64,000 bases of DNA, taken from the NCBI GenBank assembly GCA_903822005.1, contig CAIJNL010000036.1:95535-159534 (forward strand), in the 5' to 3' direction. The notes under the pieces are model-generated. The model had not been told where the DNA came from and searched no databases. It saw only the letters and a list, made by a program, of their open reading frames with translations. The DNA comes from an uncultured Nitrospiraceae bacterium (GTDB lineage: Bacteria > Nitrospirota > Thermodesulfovibrionia > Thermodesulfovibrionales > Dissulfurispiraceae). Made by a program: the position numbers and the translations under genes. Below are positions 1 to 7,905 of the stretch, piece by piece. Every line of letters starts with the position of its first letter. Position 1 is the first letter of the stretch.

Positions 1-131
1 TGCAGGAAATAGCAGCCATAAAGGATCTGAGGGGCCTATATATTGGACACAGCATTATATCGAGGGCTGTTCTCACAGGTCTTGAAGCTGCTGTCAGGGA
101 CATGAAGGACATCATAAGGCGTTGTCAATGA
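1..131 (+). CDS. pdxJ: Pyridoxine 5'-phosphate synthase, C-terminal fragment
   Basis: Only the last 42 codons lie in the window; the rest is upstream. The frame runs from base 3 to a TGA at 129-131. It carries the end of the PdxJ barrel, with the conserved GHSIISRAV stretch followed by a helix ending in DMKDIIRR. PdxJ condenses 1-deoxyxylulose 5-phosphate with 3-amino-2-oxopropyl phosphate in vitamin B6 synthesis. Its stop overlaps the acpS start (ATGA), and the pdxJ-acpS pairing is common in bacteria, which supports the assignment. Too little is present to judge whether the gene is intact. Confidence 0.85.
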   Translation, partial: QEIAAIKDLRGLYIGHSIISRAVLTGLEAAVRDMKDIIRRCQ

Positions 132-496
132 TCTGCGGAGTTGGTACCGATATAGTCGAAATCGTCCGCATACGCGAGGCCGTAGAGAAGTGGGAGGAGC
201 ATTTTCTCAAAAAGATATTCAGCGAAAACGAGATAACTTATTGTTATTCAAGGAATGATCCTGCCCTGCATCTTGCTGCCAGGTTTGCTGCCAAAGAAGC
301 ATGCATAAAGGCCCTTTCGACCTCCATAACGGACTATATATCCATGAAGGATATCGAAGTGCGCAATGAGCCGTCAGGCAAGCCGTCAATTCATATTTGT
401 AAAAACAGTACAAGTCTGGGCCGGATTACCCTGCATCTTTCCCTTTCCCATGAGCGCCAGTACGCGGTTGCTACGGTAATTGCCGAAGAGCAATGA
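128..496 (+). CDS. acpS: Holo-[acyl-carrier-protein] synthase
   Basis: Transfers 4'-phosphopantetheine from CoA to the serine of acyl carrier protein, activating it for fatty acid synthesis. The 122-residue length is normal. Family motifs are visible: GVGTDIVEI at the N terminus with the Mg-binding Asp, the FAAKEA(C)IKAL motif near residue 57, and LSLSHE near the C terminus. ATG 128 is preferred over TTG 122 because it gives the usual MICGVGTD start and a four-base overlap with the pdxJ stop, implying translational coupling. Confidence 0.95.
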   Translation: MICGVGTDIVEIVRIREAVEKWEEHFLKKIFSENEITYCYSRNDPALHLAARFAAKEACIKALSTSITDYISMKDIEVRNEPSGKPSIHICKNSTSLGRITLHLSLSHERQYAVATVIAEEQ

Positions 497-547
497 TTGC
501 ACCAGTGCCGATATTCGTTCAGATTTGTTCCGGCATCTCCGGCAAGG

Positions 548-577
548 TTGAAAGAAAAATAGCCTAAAGAGTATAAT
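548..577 (+). promoter_or_regulatory. Sigma-70-type promoter for etfB-etfA-fabD
   Basis: TTGAAA (548-553) and TATAAT (572-577) are separated by 18 bp in the 127-bp gap between acpS and etfB. This is a good match to the housekeeping consensus. A strong AAGGAGG ribosome binding site follows at about 611, just before the GTG start of etfB. Confidence 0.6.
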
Positions 578-623
578 TTCAAGTCTATTTGCCTGTTTCT
601 TCATAAATTTAAGGAGGTTTTCT

Positions 624-1406
624 GTGAACTGTATTGTGTGCATAAAGCAGGTTCCTGATGCCGCTGAGGTAAAGATCAACCCCGAAACTAATACGCTGAT
701 CAGGGAAGGCGTGCCGAGCATGATAAACCCGTTTGATGTTAATGCTATCGAGGCAGCGGTGCAGATACGTGAAAAGCTGGGCGGGAAAGTGACAGTAATA
801 ACCATGGGACCGCCTCAGGCCGATGCGGCTTTAAGAGAGGCAGTATCAATGGGAGCGGATGAGGGAATTCTCATATCCGATAAGGCATTTGCCGGTTCGG
901 ATACGTGGGCAACGTCATATACGCTGTCCAAAGCCATAAGCAAGATCGGATTCGATATCATTTTATGCGGAAAACAGGCGATTGATGGCGACACGGCACA
1001 GGTCGGTCCCGAGGTCGCTGAATTCCTCGATATTCCGCATGTGGCCTTTGTGAAGAAGATAGAAGAGATTTCCGAGAAATCGCTTGTCGTTCACCGCCAT
1101 ATGGACGATGGTTATGATGTGGTCGAAACGCCTGTACCCGTGCTTCTTACTGTTACTAGAGAGATAAACGTGCCGCGACTTCCCTCGCTCAAAGGGAAAA
1201 TGGCCGCTAAAAAGGCCGTTATCGGCAAGATGGATTTTGCGGCAATCGGCGCAGAGGAGGGGAAGGTTGGACTCAAGGGTTCGCCGACCCAGGTGCAAAA
1301 CATATTTGCCCCGCCGGTCAAAGGCAACAGGAGGATGCTTGAAGGTCCCATAGAGGAACAGATTAAAACGCTCGTCGATGAATTGAGGAGGCTCCAATGC
1401 GTATAG
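624..1406 (+). CDS. etfB: Electron transfer flavoprotein, beta subunit
   Basis: Beta subunit of the heterodimeric FAD-containing electron carrier that links acyl-CoA dehydrogenases and related flavoenzymes to the electron transport pool. The 260 residues include the N-terminal CIKQVPDAAEVKI stretch, MGPPQADAALREA(V)SMGADE and the nucleotide-binding GKQAIDGDTAQVGP motif. The sequence resembles the EtfB of anaerobes with electron-bifurcating ETFs more than the respiratory type; that is an impression from motifs, not an alignment. GTG start with an ideal Shine-Dalgarno. It overlaps etfA by 10 bases. Confidence 0.93.
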   Translation: MNCIVCIKQVPDAAEVKINPETNTLIREGVPSMINPFDVNAIEAAVQIREKLGGKVTVITMGPPQADAALREAVSMGADEGILISDKAFAGSDTWATSYTLSKAISKIGFDIILCGKQAIDGDTAQVGPEVAEFLDIPHVAFVKKIEEISEKSLVVHRHMDDGYDVVETPVPVLLTVTREINVPRLPSLKGKMAAKKAVIGKMDFAAIGAEEGKVGLKGSPTQVQNIFAPPVKGNRRMLEGPIEEQIKTLVDELRRLQCV

Positions 1407-2587
1407 TCATCGATAAAGATAAATGCACGGCATGCGGCGCATGCATTGGCTCTTGTCCGGTATCCGCCATAGCGATGAAGGATGACAAGGCGGTTATAGA
1501 CGACTTTTGCAATTTCTGCAAGGCCTGTATTAATGCATGTCCCGAAGGCGCTATCCTCGAGATTAAGGATGAAGAAGCAGCCCCAGCCGCAGATCTTTCG
1601 GCCTATAAAGGCGTATGGGTGTTTGCTGAGCAGAGAGAGGGCAAACTGGTTTCTGTCGGGCTGGAACTCCTCGGCGAAGGCCGCAAACTTGCGGAGATCC
1701 GCAAGGCAGAATTATGCGCGGTGCTTTTGGGGGCAACTGAGGCCGAGGCAAAAGAGCTTATAGCCTGGGGTGCCGACAAGGTTTATCATGCAGCCGATCC
1801 GATGCTCGAGAAGTTTAATGATGAGCCTTACTCGCAGATATTCAGTCTTCTTATCAATCAGTACAAGCCCGAAATCGTACTTGCGGGGGCTTCCGCTCTT
1901 GGCAGGTCATTTTTCCCCAGGGTCGCCTGCAAGGTAAATACAGGCCTGACTGCTGATTGTACTGCCCTCGGTATACAAGAGGAGACCGGGCACCTGCTGC
2001 AGATAAGGCCGGCGTTTGGCGGCAATATCATGGCGACCATATTATGCCCGAATGATCGTCCGCAGATGGCAACCGTTCGTCCAAAAGTAATGAAGAAAGG
2101 CGAATATGATGCAGGCCGCAAGGGCGAGATCATAAAGGTGCCCGTCAGCGGGCTTGTGTCGAAGACCAAAGTAGTCGAGATCGTTCAGGAGTCTGCTGAA
2201 GGCATAGTAAATCTGCATGATGTAGAGGTGATAGTCTCTGGCGGCAGGGGACTGACCGATCCGAAGGGCTTCGAGATGCTCAAGGAGCTTGCGGCTCTGC
2301 TTGGCGGTGCGGTAGGCGCATCGAGGGCTGCTGTTGATGAAGGCTGGATACCTTACAGGCATCAGGTTGGTCAGACCGGTAAAACAGTGGGCCCGAAGAT
2401 ATATATTGCATGCGGCATTTCGGGTGCTGTTCAGCATCTTGTCGGAATGCAGTCGTCTGACATAATAATCGCCATTAACAAGAACCCCGATGCCGCTATT
2501 TTCAGCGTGGCCACATACGGTATAGTCGGGGACGTTTATGAAGTAGTGCCTATGCTGATCAGCAAAATCAAAGAGGTGAAGGGATAA
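1397..2587 (+). CDS. etfA: Electron transfer flavoprotein, alpha subunit, fused to an N-terminal 2[4Fe-4S] ferredoxin domain
   Basis: The 396 residues exceed a typical EtfA by about 70. The excess is an N-terminal ferredoxin-like domain with two cysteine clusters, CTACGACIGSCP (about residues 11-22) and CNFCKACINACP (about 39-50). The EtfA part follows, with GASALGRSFFPRVA, the FAD-binding SGGRGL, and VGQTGKTVGPKIYIACGISGAVQH near the C terminus. Ferredoxin-fused EtfA is known from anaerobic acyl-CoA or caffeyl-CoA reductase systems. It suggests electron exchange with an iron-sulfur partner. The start is set by GGAGG six bases upstream. No acyl-CoA dehydrogenase is adjacent. Confidence 0.93.
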   Translation: MRIVIDKDKCTACGACIGSCPVSAIAMKDDKAVIDDFCNFCKACINACPEGAILEIKDEEAAPAADLSAYKGVWVFAEQREGKLVSVGLELLGEGRKLAEIRKAELCAVLLGATEAEAKELIAWGADKVYHAADPMLEKFNDEPYSQIFSLLINQYKPEIVLAGASALGRSFFPRVACKVNTGLTADCTALGIQEETGHLLQIRPAFGGNIMATILCPNDRPQMATVRPKVMKKGEYDAGRKGEIIKVPVSGLVSKTKVVEIVQESAEGIVNLHDVEVIVSGGRGLTDPKGFEMLKELAALLGGAVGASRAAVDEGWIPYRHQVGQTGKTVGPKIYIACGISGAVQHLVGMQSSDIIIAINKNPDAAIFSVATYGIVGDVYEVVPMLISKIKEVKG

Positions 2588-3510
2588 TGTCTATCTCCTT
2601 TATGTTTCCCGGACAGGGCAGCCAGGCTGTTGGGATGGGAAAGAGCCTGTATGAGAATTTTGACGAGATAAAGAAACTGTATGATGATGCGTCGAATGTC
2701 CTGGGCTATGATGTCGCAGGTCTGAGCTTTAACGGACCAGCCGAGGAGCTTAATAAAACATACCGCACTCAGCCTTGCCTGCTGGTTGCGAGCATAGCGG
2801 CTTATACCGCGCTCGGACTCAGGAACATAAGGCCTGACGCGGTCGCCGGTCATAGCCTTGGCGAGTACTCGGCCCTTGTTGCTGCCGGCAGCCTGTCTTT
2901 TGGTGATGCTGTAAAGATAACCGAGATGCGGGGCAATATTATGCAACAGGCTGTACCCGAAGGCAAAGGCCTCATGGCAGCTATCCTCGGTCTCGACAGA
3001 AGCGTTGTCGACACTCTCTGCAAAAGCCTGAGTTCCGGATATGCGGCCGCGGCCAATTATAACTGTCCGAGTCAGGTCGTCGTGTCGGGCGAAAAGGCGG
3101 CGGTGGAAGAACTGACGGTAAAGGCCAAAGAGGCTGGGGCCAAGCGTGCGCTGCCGCTTGCGGTGAGCGTTCCTTCTCACTCCGCGCTGATGGAAGAGGC
3201 CGGCAATAAATTTGCTGAAGCGCTGAAGGAATTCGAAATTAAAGACGCGGTAATACCTTTTGTAAACAACGTTGACGCCCGGTTCATTTCAGGGGCCGAT
3301 GAGATCAGGGCATCGCTGATAAGGCAGCTCAGTCAGCCCGTGTTATGGGAAGACTGCGTCAAGACAATATCCTCCAGAGGCATATTAACGTTTATTGAAG
3401 TTGGTCCCGGCAAGGTGCTGTCAGGACTCGTAAAGAGGATTGTTGCCGAGACAAAGATATACAATGTCGAAGACATCGACAGCCTGAACAAGACCGCTGC
3501 CGAAATCTGA
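2587..3510 (+). CDS. fabD: Malonyl-CoA:ACP transacylase
   Basis: Loads malonyl groups onto acyl carrier protein for fatty acid elongation. The 307 residues begin with the FabD signature MFPGQGSQAVGMG. The nucleophile elbow GHSLGEYSALVAAG (Ser near residue 91) follows, then the arginine-containing EMRGNIMQ segment and the catalytic His in SVPSHSALM (near 199). The start ATG shares its A with the last base of the etfA TAA, so it is co-transcribed and probably coupled to etfBA. Other fab genes are not in the window. Confidence 0.95.
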   Translation: MSISFMFPGQGSQAVGMGKSLYENFDEIKKLYDDASNVLGYDVAGLSFNGPAEELNKTYRTQPCLLVASIAAYTALGLRNIRPDAVAGHSLGEYSALVAAGSLSFGDAVKITEMRGNIMQQAVPEGKGLMAAILGLDRSVVDTLCKSLSSGYAAAANYNCPSQVVVSGEKAAVEELTVKAKEAGAKRALPLAVSVPSHSALMEEAGNKFAEALKEFEIKDAVIPFVNNVDARFISGADEIRASLIRQLSQPVLWEDCVKTISSRGILTFIEVGPGKVLSGLVKRIVAETKIYNVEDIDSLNKTAAEI

Positions 3511-3560
3511 GTCGCGGCTGCTTTAAGTATCAGGGAATCACTATACCAGGGAGGATGTAA

Positions 3561-3974
3561 ATGGAGAAGACGCTTCTTATAATCAAACCCGACGGGGTTA
3601 AGCAGAATATAATCGGGGAAATCGTTAGCCGGTTCGAAAAAAAAGGTCTCAGGATTGTAGCCATCAAAAAAGTATGGCTTACAAAAGCACAGGCCAAGTC
3701 TTTTTATATAGTCCACAAGGAAAAGCCTTTTTACGAACCGCTTTCGGATTTCATGTCTGAAGGGCCGGTAGTGCCTGTGGTTATTGAAGGTGCTGGGGTC
3801 ATCGCAAAGGTCAGGGAGATAATGGGCGCTACAAATCCTGCCAATGCTGCTGCCGGCACAATAAGAAAGGATTTTGCTGAAAGCGTCGAGCGCAATATTG
3901 TACATGGATCTGATTCTCCAGAGTCTGCAGCATACGAGATTCCCTTTTTCTTTTCCGCTGCAGAGATACTGTAA
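3561..3974 (+). CDS. ndk: Nucleoside diphosphate kinase
   Basis: Balances NTP and dNTP pools by phosphoryl transfer from ATP through a phosphohistidine. The 137-residue length is standard. Visible landmarks are [16 protein letters not shown] N terminus, the ATP-contacting F(Y)[30 protein letters not shown], and the catalytic histidine in [12 protein letters not shown] near residue 114. It lies 50 bp after fabD with its own GGGAGG ribosome binding site, and is followed by a hairpin. Confidence 0.97.
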   Translation: MEKTLLIIKPDGVKQNIIGEIVSRFEKKGLRIVAIKKVWLTKAQAKSFYIVHKEKPFYEPLSDFMSEGPVVPVVIEGAGVIAKVREIMGATNPANAAAGTIRKDFAESVERNIVHGSDSPESAAYEIPFFFSAAEIL

Positions 3975-3987
3975 TAAACTTTTCCTG

Positions 3988-4034
3988 ATATTGCCCGGAA
4001 CCGTGAGGCTTAGGCCTGCGAATCCGGGCAATAT
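3988..4034 (+). terminator. Stem-loop after ndk, probable terminator
   Basis: A perfect 12-bp inverted repeat pairs 3988-3999 (ATATTGCCCGGA) with 4023-4034, and the 23-nt loop can form a small inner stem. It starts 14 bases after the ndk stop. The T-rich tail is weak, so termination may be partial or factor-dependent. It is not shared with the second copy of the repeat element, so it belongs to ndk. Confidence 0.55.
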
Positions 4035-4052
4035 TATTGTGTAGTATATATT

Positions 4053-4373
4053 CTGGCTTTGAAGGCTCTGAATCTCGGCTCGCCAAATAAGCTCAGTAAC
4101 TTTGACCTGGCACAGAATCGAAAATAATCACCATCTTTCGCCGAGAAGTCGCTCAACGACCGCGGCGAGCCATCGATCCTATCGCCTTCCAATCCAACCG
4201 TTAAGTAGAATAAATGTTTCAGGCGGGGCGGGCAAGGGTAGCCGACATGATGTCTCGGTGTGACCTTGCTTTAGAGTCTAATCGGTAATGGTGATGTGCG
4301 TATTTCAGATAATGCGGTAGTTAATGTGAAGTGGTGTTATTCAGCGAGACAAGAGGCGGATATCCTTGCCTGT
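4053..4373 (+). repeat. Duplicated structured intergenic element, copy 1 (candidate noncoding RNA)
   Basis: About 320 bp without an open frame, closely similar to 7538-7857 in the same orientation. It has two foldable domains. Domain I is closed by an interrupted helix 4053-4066/4184-4197 and a second helix GGCTCGCC (4077-4084) with GGCGAGCC (4164-4171), with a hairpin CGAAA/TTTCG inside. Domain II is closed by a 13-bp helix 4228-4240/4361-4373 and TGTCTCG (4251-4257) with CGAGACA (4345-4351). Inside it is a hairpin 4322-4326/4335-4339. Where the copies differ in the helices, partners usually change together. I do not recognise a known RNA family. Confidence 0.75.
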
Positions 4374-4496
4374 ATTTATTCATAATTATTCATAATCCCT
4401 TCGAGACTGCTTCATAATTGTTTGATATCATTTAATTATAAAGGGCAGCGGATCATGAAAATTATTAACGGGTTAAATTTAAGGGAGGTAAATATA

Positions 4497-4823
4497 ATGA
4501 AAAAGCTATTACTTATCATCGGGATAATGCTGGTGGTTCTCGTCCCTGCCGGGGTCAGCTTCGCGGGACATTGGGGTGGTCATGGTTATGGCCATGGCGG
4601 TTATTGGGGTGGAGGCATTTATATCGGCCCCGGAATCTATCCTTACGCCTATCCCTACCCATATTATTATCCATATCCGGCTTACAGCTATCCGTATCCT
4701 GCTCCAGCCCAGTGCGAGACACGATGCTACAAGCGTGTAGTGCCCACCTGCGGCACGAATGAGCGAGGGGAGCGTACTTGCAGAGACGAGGTTGTCAGGA
4801 CCTGCAAGAAGTACTGTTATTAA
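4497..4823 (+). CDS. Small exported Gly/His/Tyr/Pro-rich protein with a Cys-rich tail
   Basis: Function unknown. The 108 residues start with a signal peptide (MKK, hydrophobic core, cleavage near VSFA-G at about residue 22). A His/Gly-rich segment follows, then repeats of Tyr-Pro (about residues 45-73), then a basic C-terminal segment of about 35 residues holding six cysteines. The cysteines could form disulfides or bind metal; the His-Gly part could also bind metal. The start is ATG 4497 because GGGAGG lies just upstream and it begins the signal peptide; the frame is open upstream to 4422. Monocistronic with its own terminator. Confidence 0.75.
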   Translation: MKKLLLIIGIMLVVLVPAGVSFAGHWGGHGYGHGGYWGGGIYIGPGIYPYAYPYPYYYPYPAYSYPYPAPAQCETRCYKRVVPTCGTNERGERTCRDEVVRTCKKYCY

Positions 4824-4843
4824 TAACGCGTAAGAACCCATAA

Positions 4844-4879
4844 TAAAAAAACGGGGGTCTTGTTATCCTCCGTTTTTTT
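4844..4879 (+). terminator. Intrinsic terminator
   Basis: ACGGGGG (4851-4857) pairs with CCTCCGT (4867-4873), flanked by A and T runs. It follows the small Cys-rich protein gene. The A-run upstream also allows function on the opposite strand. Confidence 0.8.
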
Positions 4880-4948
4880 CCCTTCGGTTCCTTGCCTATC
4901 TCTTCACGGTGCGGATATAATAACTGAAAATTCTCGAATGGAGAGCAA

Positions 4949-6412
4949 GTGGCATACAGGGATTTGCGCGACTATATCAGGACGCTTGAAGAAAGAGGCC
5001 TGCTCCACAGGATCAAGGCCGAAGTGGACCCAATCCTCGAAATTTCAGCCATTACGGACCGTATTTGCAAAAGCCGTCAGGGAGGCAAGGCCCTTTATTT
5101 CGAAAAGGTCAAGGGGTCGGCGTTCCCGGTTGTTACCAATATATTCGGTTCATTCGAGCGTATGTGTCTCGCCCTCGAGATAAGTAAGTTGGATGATGTT
5201 GCGGCAAGGATCGAGGAGCTTATGAATCAGGCTCCTCCGAAGACGCTCTTTGAGAAACTCGCAATGTTGCCTAAACTCTTTGAATTTTCAAAGTATTTGC
5301 CCAAAACCGTAAAAAGCGCACCATGCCAGGAAGTTGTAGAAAAGGACGATCCCGATCTCGGGAAATTCCCTATATTGAAGTGTTGGCCTGGCGACGGACA
5401 GCCGGATGATGAGGGCAGGTTCATCACCTTGCCGATGGTTTTCACCAGGGACCCTGAGAGCGGTCGGCCAAATTGCGGCATGTACAGGATTCATGTCTAT
5501 GACAAAAATACAACAGGCATGCATTGGCACATTCACAAGGACGGCGCGCGCCATTACGACAAATATCTGGCACGTAAACAGAGGATGCCTGTGTCCATTG
5601 CTGTCGGCAGCGACCCGGCGGTCATCTATGCAGCGACCGCGCCTTTACCCGCGGCGGTTGACGAGATGCTCTTTGCAGGTTTTCTTCGCAGGGAGCCGGT
5701 TGAGATGGTGAAGTGCATTACCTCTGACATCGAGGTGCCTGCCAACAGCGAACTTGTCATCGAGGGGTATGTAGATCCGGAAGAGTCGAGGATAGAAGGG
5801 CCGTTCGGGGACCACACCGGTTTTTATTCTTCCGCTGATCTCTATCCGGTATTCCATGTAACATGTATCACTCACCGGAAAGACCTTGTATATCCAACGA
5901 CAATTGTGGGCAAGCCTCCGATGGAGGATTGCTACATGGCCAAGGCGACAGAGAGGATTTTCCTGCCGCTCATGAGGCTTGATTTCCCGGAGATAAAGGA
6001 CATCAATTTGCCGATGGAAGGCGTATTTCATAATTGCTGCATTATCTCGATAAAGAAAAGCTATCCGGGGCATGCCAAAAAGATCATCCATGGGCTCTGG
6101 GGCAAGGGTCAGATGATGTTCGCAAAGCTTCTTATAGTTGTGGACGATGACGTTGATGTTCAGGACCTCTCCTATACTGCCTGGCGCGTGCTCAACAATG
6201 TCGACTGGAAGCGGGACGTGGTTGTCGCCGATGGTCCGCTGGACGATCTCGATCATTCAGCGAACTTTCCCCGCTATGGTTCCAAGATGGGCGTTGATGC
6301 GACCCGCAAAACACGGGAAGAGGGCATGACAAGGGAGTGGCCGCAGGAACTTTTTATGTCGGATGAGATGAAAAAGCATGTTGACAGCAGATGGAAAGAG
6401 TATGGATTATAG
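4949..6412 (+). CDS. UbiD-family (prenylated-FMN) decarboxylase
   Basis: Non-oxidative decarboxylase family requiring prenyl-FMN from a UbiX-type enzyme. Members act on 4-hydroxybenzoate-type quinone precursors or other aromatic acids. The 487 residues contain the MHWHIHKDGARHY segment near residues 190-205, the Glu-containing EGPFGDHTGFYS motif near 285-297, and the C-terminal DDVDVQDLSYTAWR and GVDATRKT stretches. GTG 4949 gives the standard MAYRDLRDYI start with GGAGAG upstream. No ubiX or other quinone gene is adjacent, so the substrate cannot be fixed; menaquinone or ubiquinone-type decarboxylation is plausible. Followed 18 bases later by ribD. Confidence 0.88.
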   Translation: MAYRDLRDYIRTLEERGLLHRIKAEVDPILEISAITDRICKSRQGGKALYFEKVKGSAFPVVTNIFGSFERMCLALEISKLDDVAARIEELMNQAPPKTLFEKLAMLPKLFEFSKYLPKTVKSAPCQEVVEKDDPDLGKFPILKCWPGDGQPDDEGRFITLPMVFTRDPESGRPNCGMYRIHVYDKNTTGMHWHIHKDGARHYDKYLARKQRMPVSIAVGSDPAVIYAATAPLPAAVDEMLFAGFLRREPVEMVKCITSDIEVPANSELVIEGYVDPEESRIEGPFGDHTGFYSSADLYPVFHVTCITHRKDLVYPTTIVGKPPMEDCYMAKATERIFLPLMRLDFPEIKDINLPMEGVFHNCCIISIKKSYPGHAKKIIHGLWGKGQMMFAKLLIVVDDDVDVQDLSYTAWRVLNNVDWKRDVVVADGPLDDLDHSANFPRYGSKMGVDATRKTREEGMTREWPQELFMSDEMKKHVDSRWKEYGL

Positions 6413-6430
6413 ATTTGTGACTGAAGATTT

Positions 6431-7537
6431 ATGATCGAGAAAAAGAACCTGGTTACCGAAAAAGATGTTTTCTTCATGAAGCGCGCGCTCAGGCTTGCTG
6501 AAAAGGCGAGAGGGATGACCAGCCCCAATCCGCTTGTCGGTGCTGTCCTCACGAAGAACGGTAAAATCATAGCAGAAGATTACCACAAAAAATCTGGTGA
6601 GCCACATGCTGAAGCCCTGGCAATTCTGAAAGCGAAGGGAAAGGCTAAAGACGCTGCCCTGTATGTTACGCTTGAACCCTGCTGCCATACTGATAAAAAA
6701 ACACCCCCATGCTGTCCCTCGATAGTAAAAGCCGGTATCAGTAAGGTTTTTGTTGCGATGAGAGATCCCAATCCGAAGGTTTCGGGCAAAGGGATTAAGA
6801 TGCTGCGCGATCATGGACTGATTGTGATCGAAGGTGTCCTTGAAGATAAGGCAAAAAAGCTTAATGAGGCATACTGCAAGTTTATCGCGACCAACAGGCC
6901 TTTTGTCACACTGAAAGCTGCCATGACGCTCGATGGTAAGATCGCTACGCCGGAGGGTGAATCGAAATGGATTACCGGAGAGACAGCGAGAAAGATTGTT
7001 CATCAAATGCGCTGCAATTCGGATGGGGTGATGACTGCAATAGGAACGGTAAAAGCGGATAATCCTGAGCTTACCAGCCGAGTCAAATGTTCGAGACAAC
7101 CGGTCCGGATTATCATTGATCCCGCACTGGAAACTCCGCCCGACTTCAATGTCTGCAGCGTGCCGCCCGAGACCATTTTTGTCACTCGCAGGGGTAATGA
7201 CGAAAAGAAGAGCGTTTTGCGGGCAAAAGGCCTTCATTTCATCGAGTTCACCGGCAAAAGAGTCGAGTTGCCCTGGCTTATGGACAGGCTCGGCAGCATG
7301 GGAATAACTTCCGTGATGATCGAAGCCGGTTCGTCGTTTAACGCAAGTACGCTTAAGGCAGGGATTGTTGACAAGGTCATTTTTTTTATCGCGCCCAAGA
7401 TCATCTGCGGTAAGGCATCGCTGCCGGTAGTTGGCGGGGACTTCTTCATAAAGCTCAATGATGCAATTTACCTTTCCGATATCACTGTCAGGATGGTTGG
7501 GGCGGATATTATGGTGGAAGGGTATATAGTAAAGTAG
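6431..7537 (+). CDS. ribD: Bifunctional riboflavin deaminase/reductase
   Basis: Performs the second and third steps of riboflavin synthesis: deamination of the diaminopyrimidine, then reduction of the ribosyl side chain. Residues 1-145 form the zinc deaminase domain with GEPHAEALAIL and the EPCCHTDKKTPPCC metal site. The rest is the reductase domain, with KAAMTLDGKIATPEGES(K)WITGE and the Glu-Ala-Gly segment IEAGSSFNAS. The 368-residue length is normal. The ribosome binding site at ATG 6431 is weak; ATG 6476 is an alternative but would trim the usual N terminus. No FMN riboswitch is visible, and the other rib genes are elsewhere. Confidence 0.95.
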   Translation: MIEKKNLVTEKDVFFMKRALRLAEKARGMTSPNPLVGAVLTKNGKIIAEDYHKKSGEPHAEALAILKAKGKAKDAALYVTLEPCCHTDKKTPPCCPSIVKAGISKVFVAMRDPNPKVSGKGIKMLRDHGLIVIEGVLEDKAKKLNEAYCKFIATNRPFVTLKAAMTLDGKIATPEGESKWITGETARKIVHQMRCNSDGVMTAIGTVKADNPELTSRVKCSRQPVRIIIDPALETPPDFNVCSVPPETIFVTRRGNDEKKSVLRAKGLHFIEFTGKRVELPWLMDRLGSMGITSVMIEAGSSFNASTLKAGIVDKVIFFIAPKIICGKASLPVVGGDFFIKLNDAIYLSDITVRMVGADIMVEGYIVK

Positions 7538-7857
7538 CTGTATTCGAAGGCTCTGAATCTCGGCTCGCCAAATAAACTCAGTGACCTTTAACTAACACAG
7601 CTTCGGAAATAATCAGTATCTTTTTCCTGAGAAGCTACTCAACGACGGCGGCGAGCCTTCGATCCTATCACCTCCGAATACAGTTGCTAATAACAGTCCA
7701 TGTCGTATGCATAGAGGGCAGGGGCAGCCGACTCGATGTCTCGCGTTCCTTGCTTTAGAGTGTTATCAGATAATAGTGAAATGCGTCTTTCAGATTATGC
7801 GGTTGTTAAGGTGAAGTGGTCTTATTCAGCGAGACAAGAGGCGGATGCCTCTGCCCG
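7538..7857 (+). repeat. Duplicated structured intergenic element, copy 2 (candidate noncoding RNA)
   Basis: Second copy of the element at 4053-4373, beginning directly after the ribD stop and ending 49 bases before hemW. Domain I helix: 7538-7550 with 7671-7683, one A-C mismatch, then GGCTCGCC (7562-7569) with GGCGAGCC (7650-7657). Domain II helix: 7716-7726 with 7846-7856, then TGTCTCGC (7737-7744) with GCGAGACA (7829-7836). An inner hairpin 7807-7811/7820-7824 presents the loop TGAAGTGG, unchanged between copies. There is no open frame of note on either strand. Confidence 0.75.
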
Positions 7858-7905
7858 CACTTACCCATCTATGTAAGCGGATGTCTTTTGAGGTTACAAT
7901 AACAT

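Noticed and set aside
4053..4373. Group I or II intron, tmRNA, RNase P or 6S RNA as identity of the duplicated element
   Set aside because: None of the core motifs of these RNAs (intron domain V or P7 core, tmRNA ends, RNase P GAGGAAAGUC) is present.
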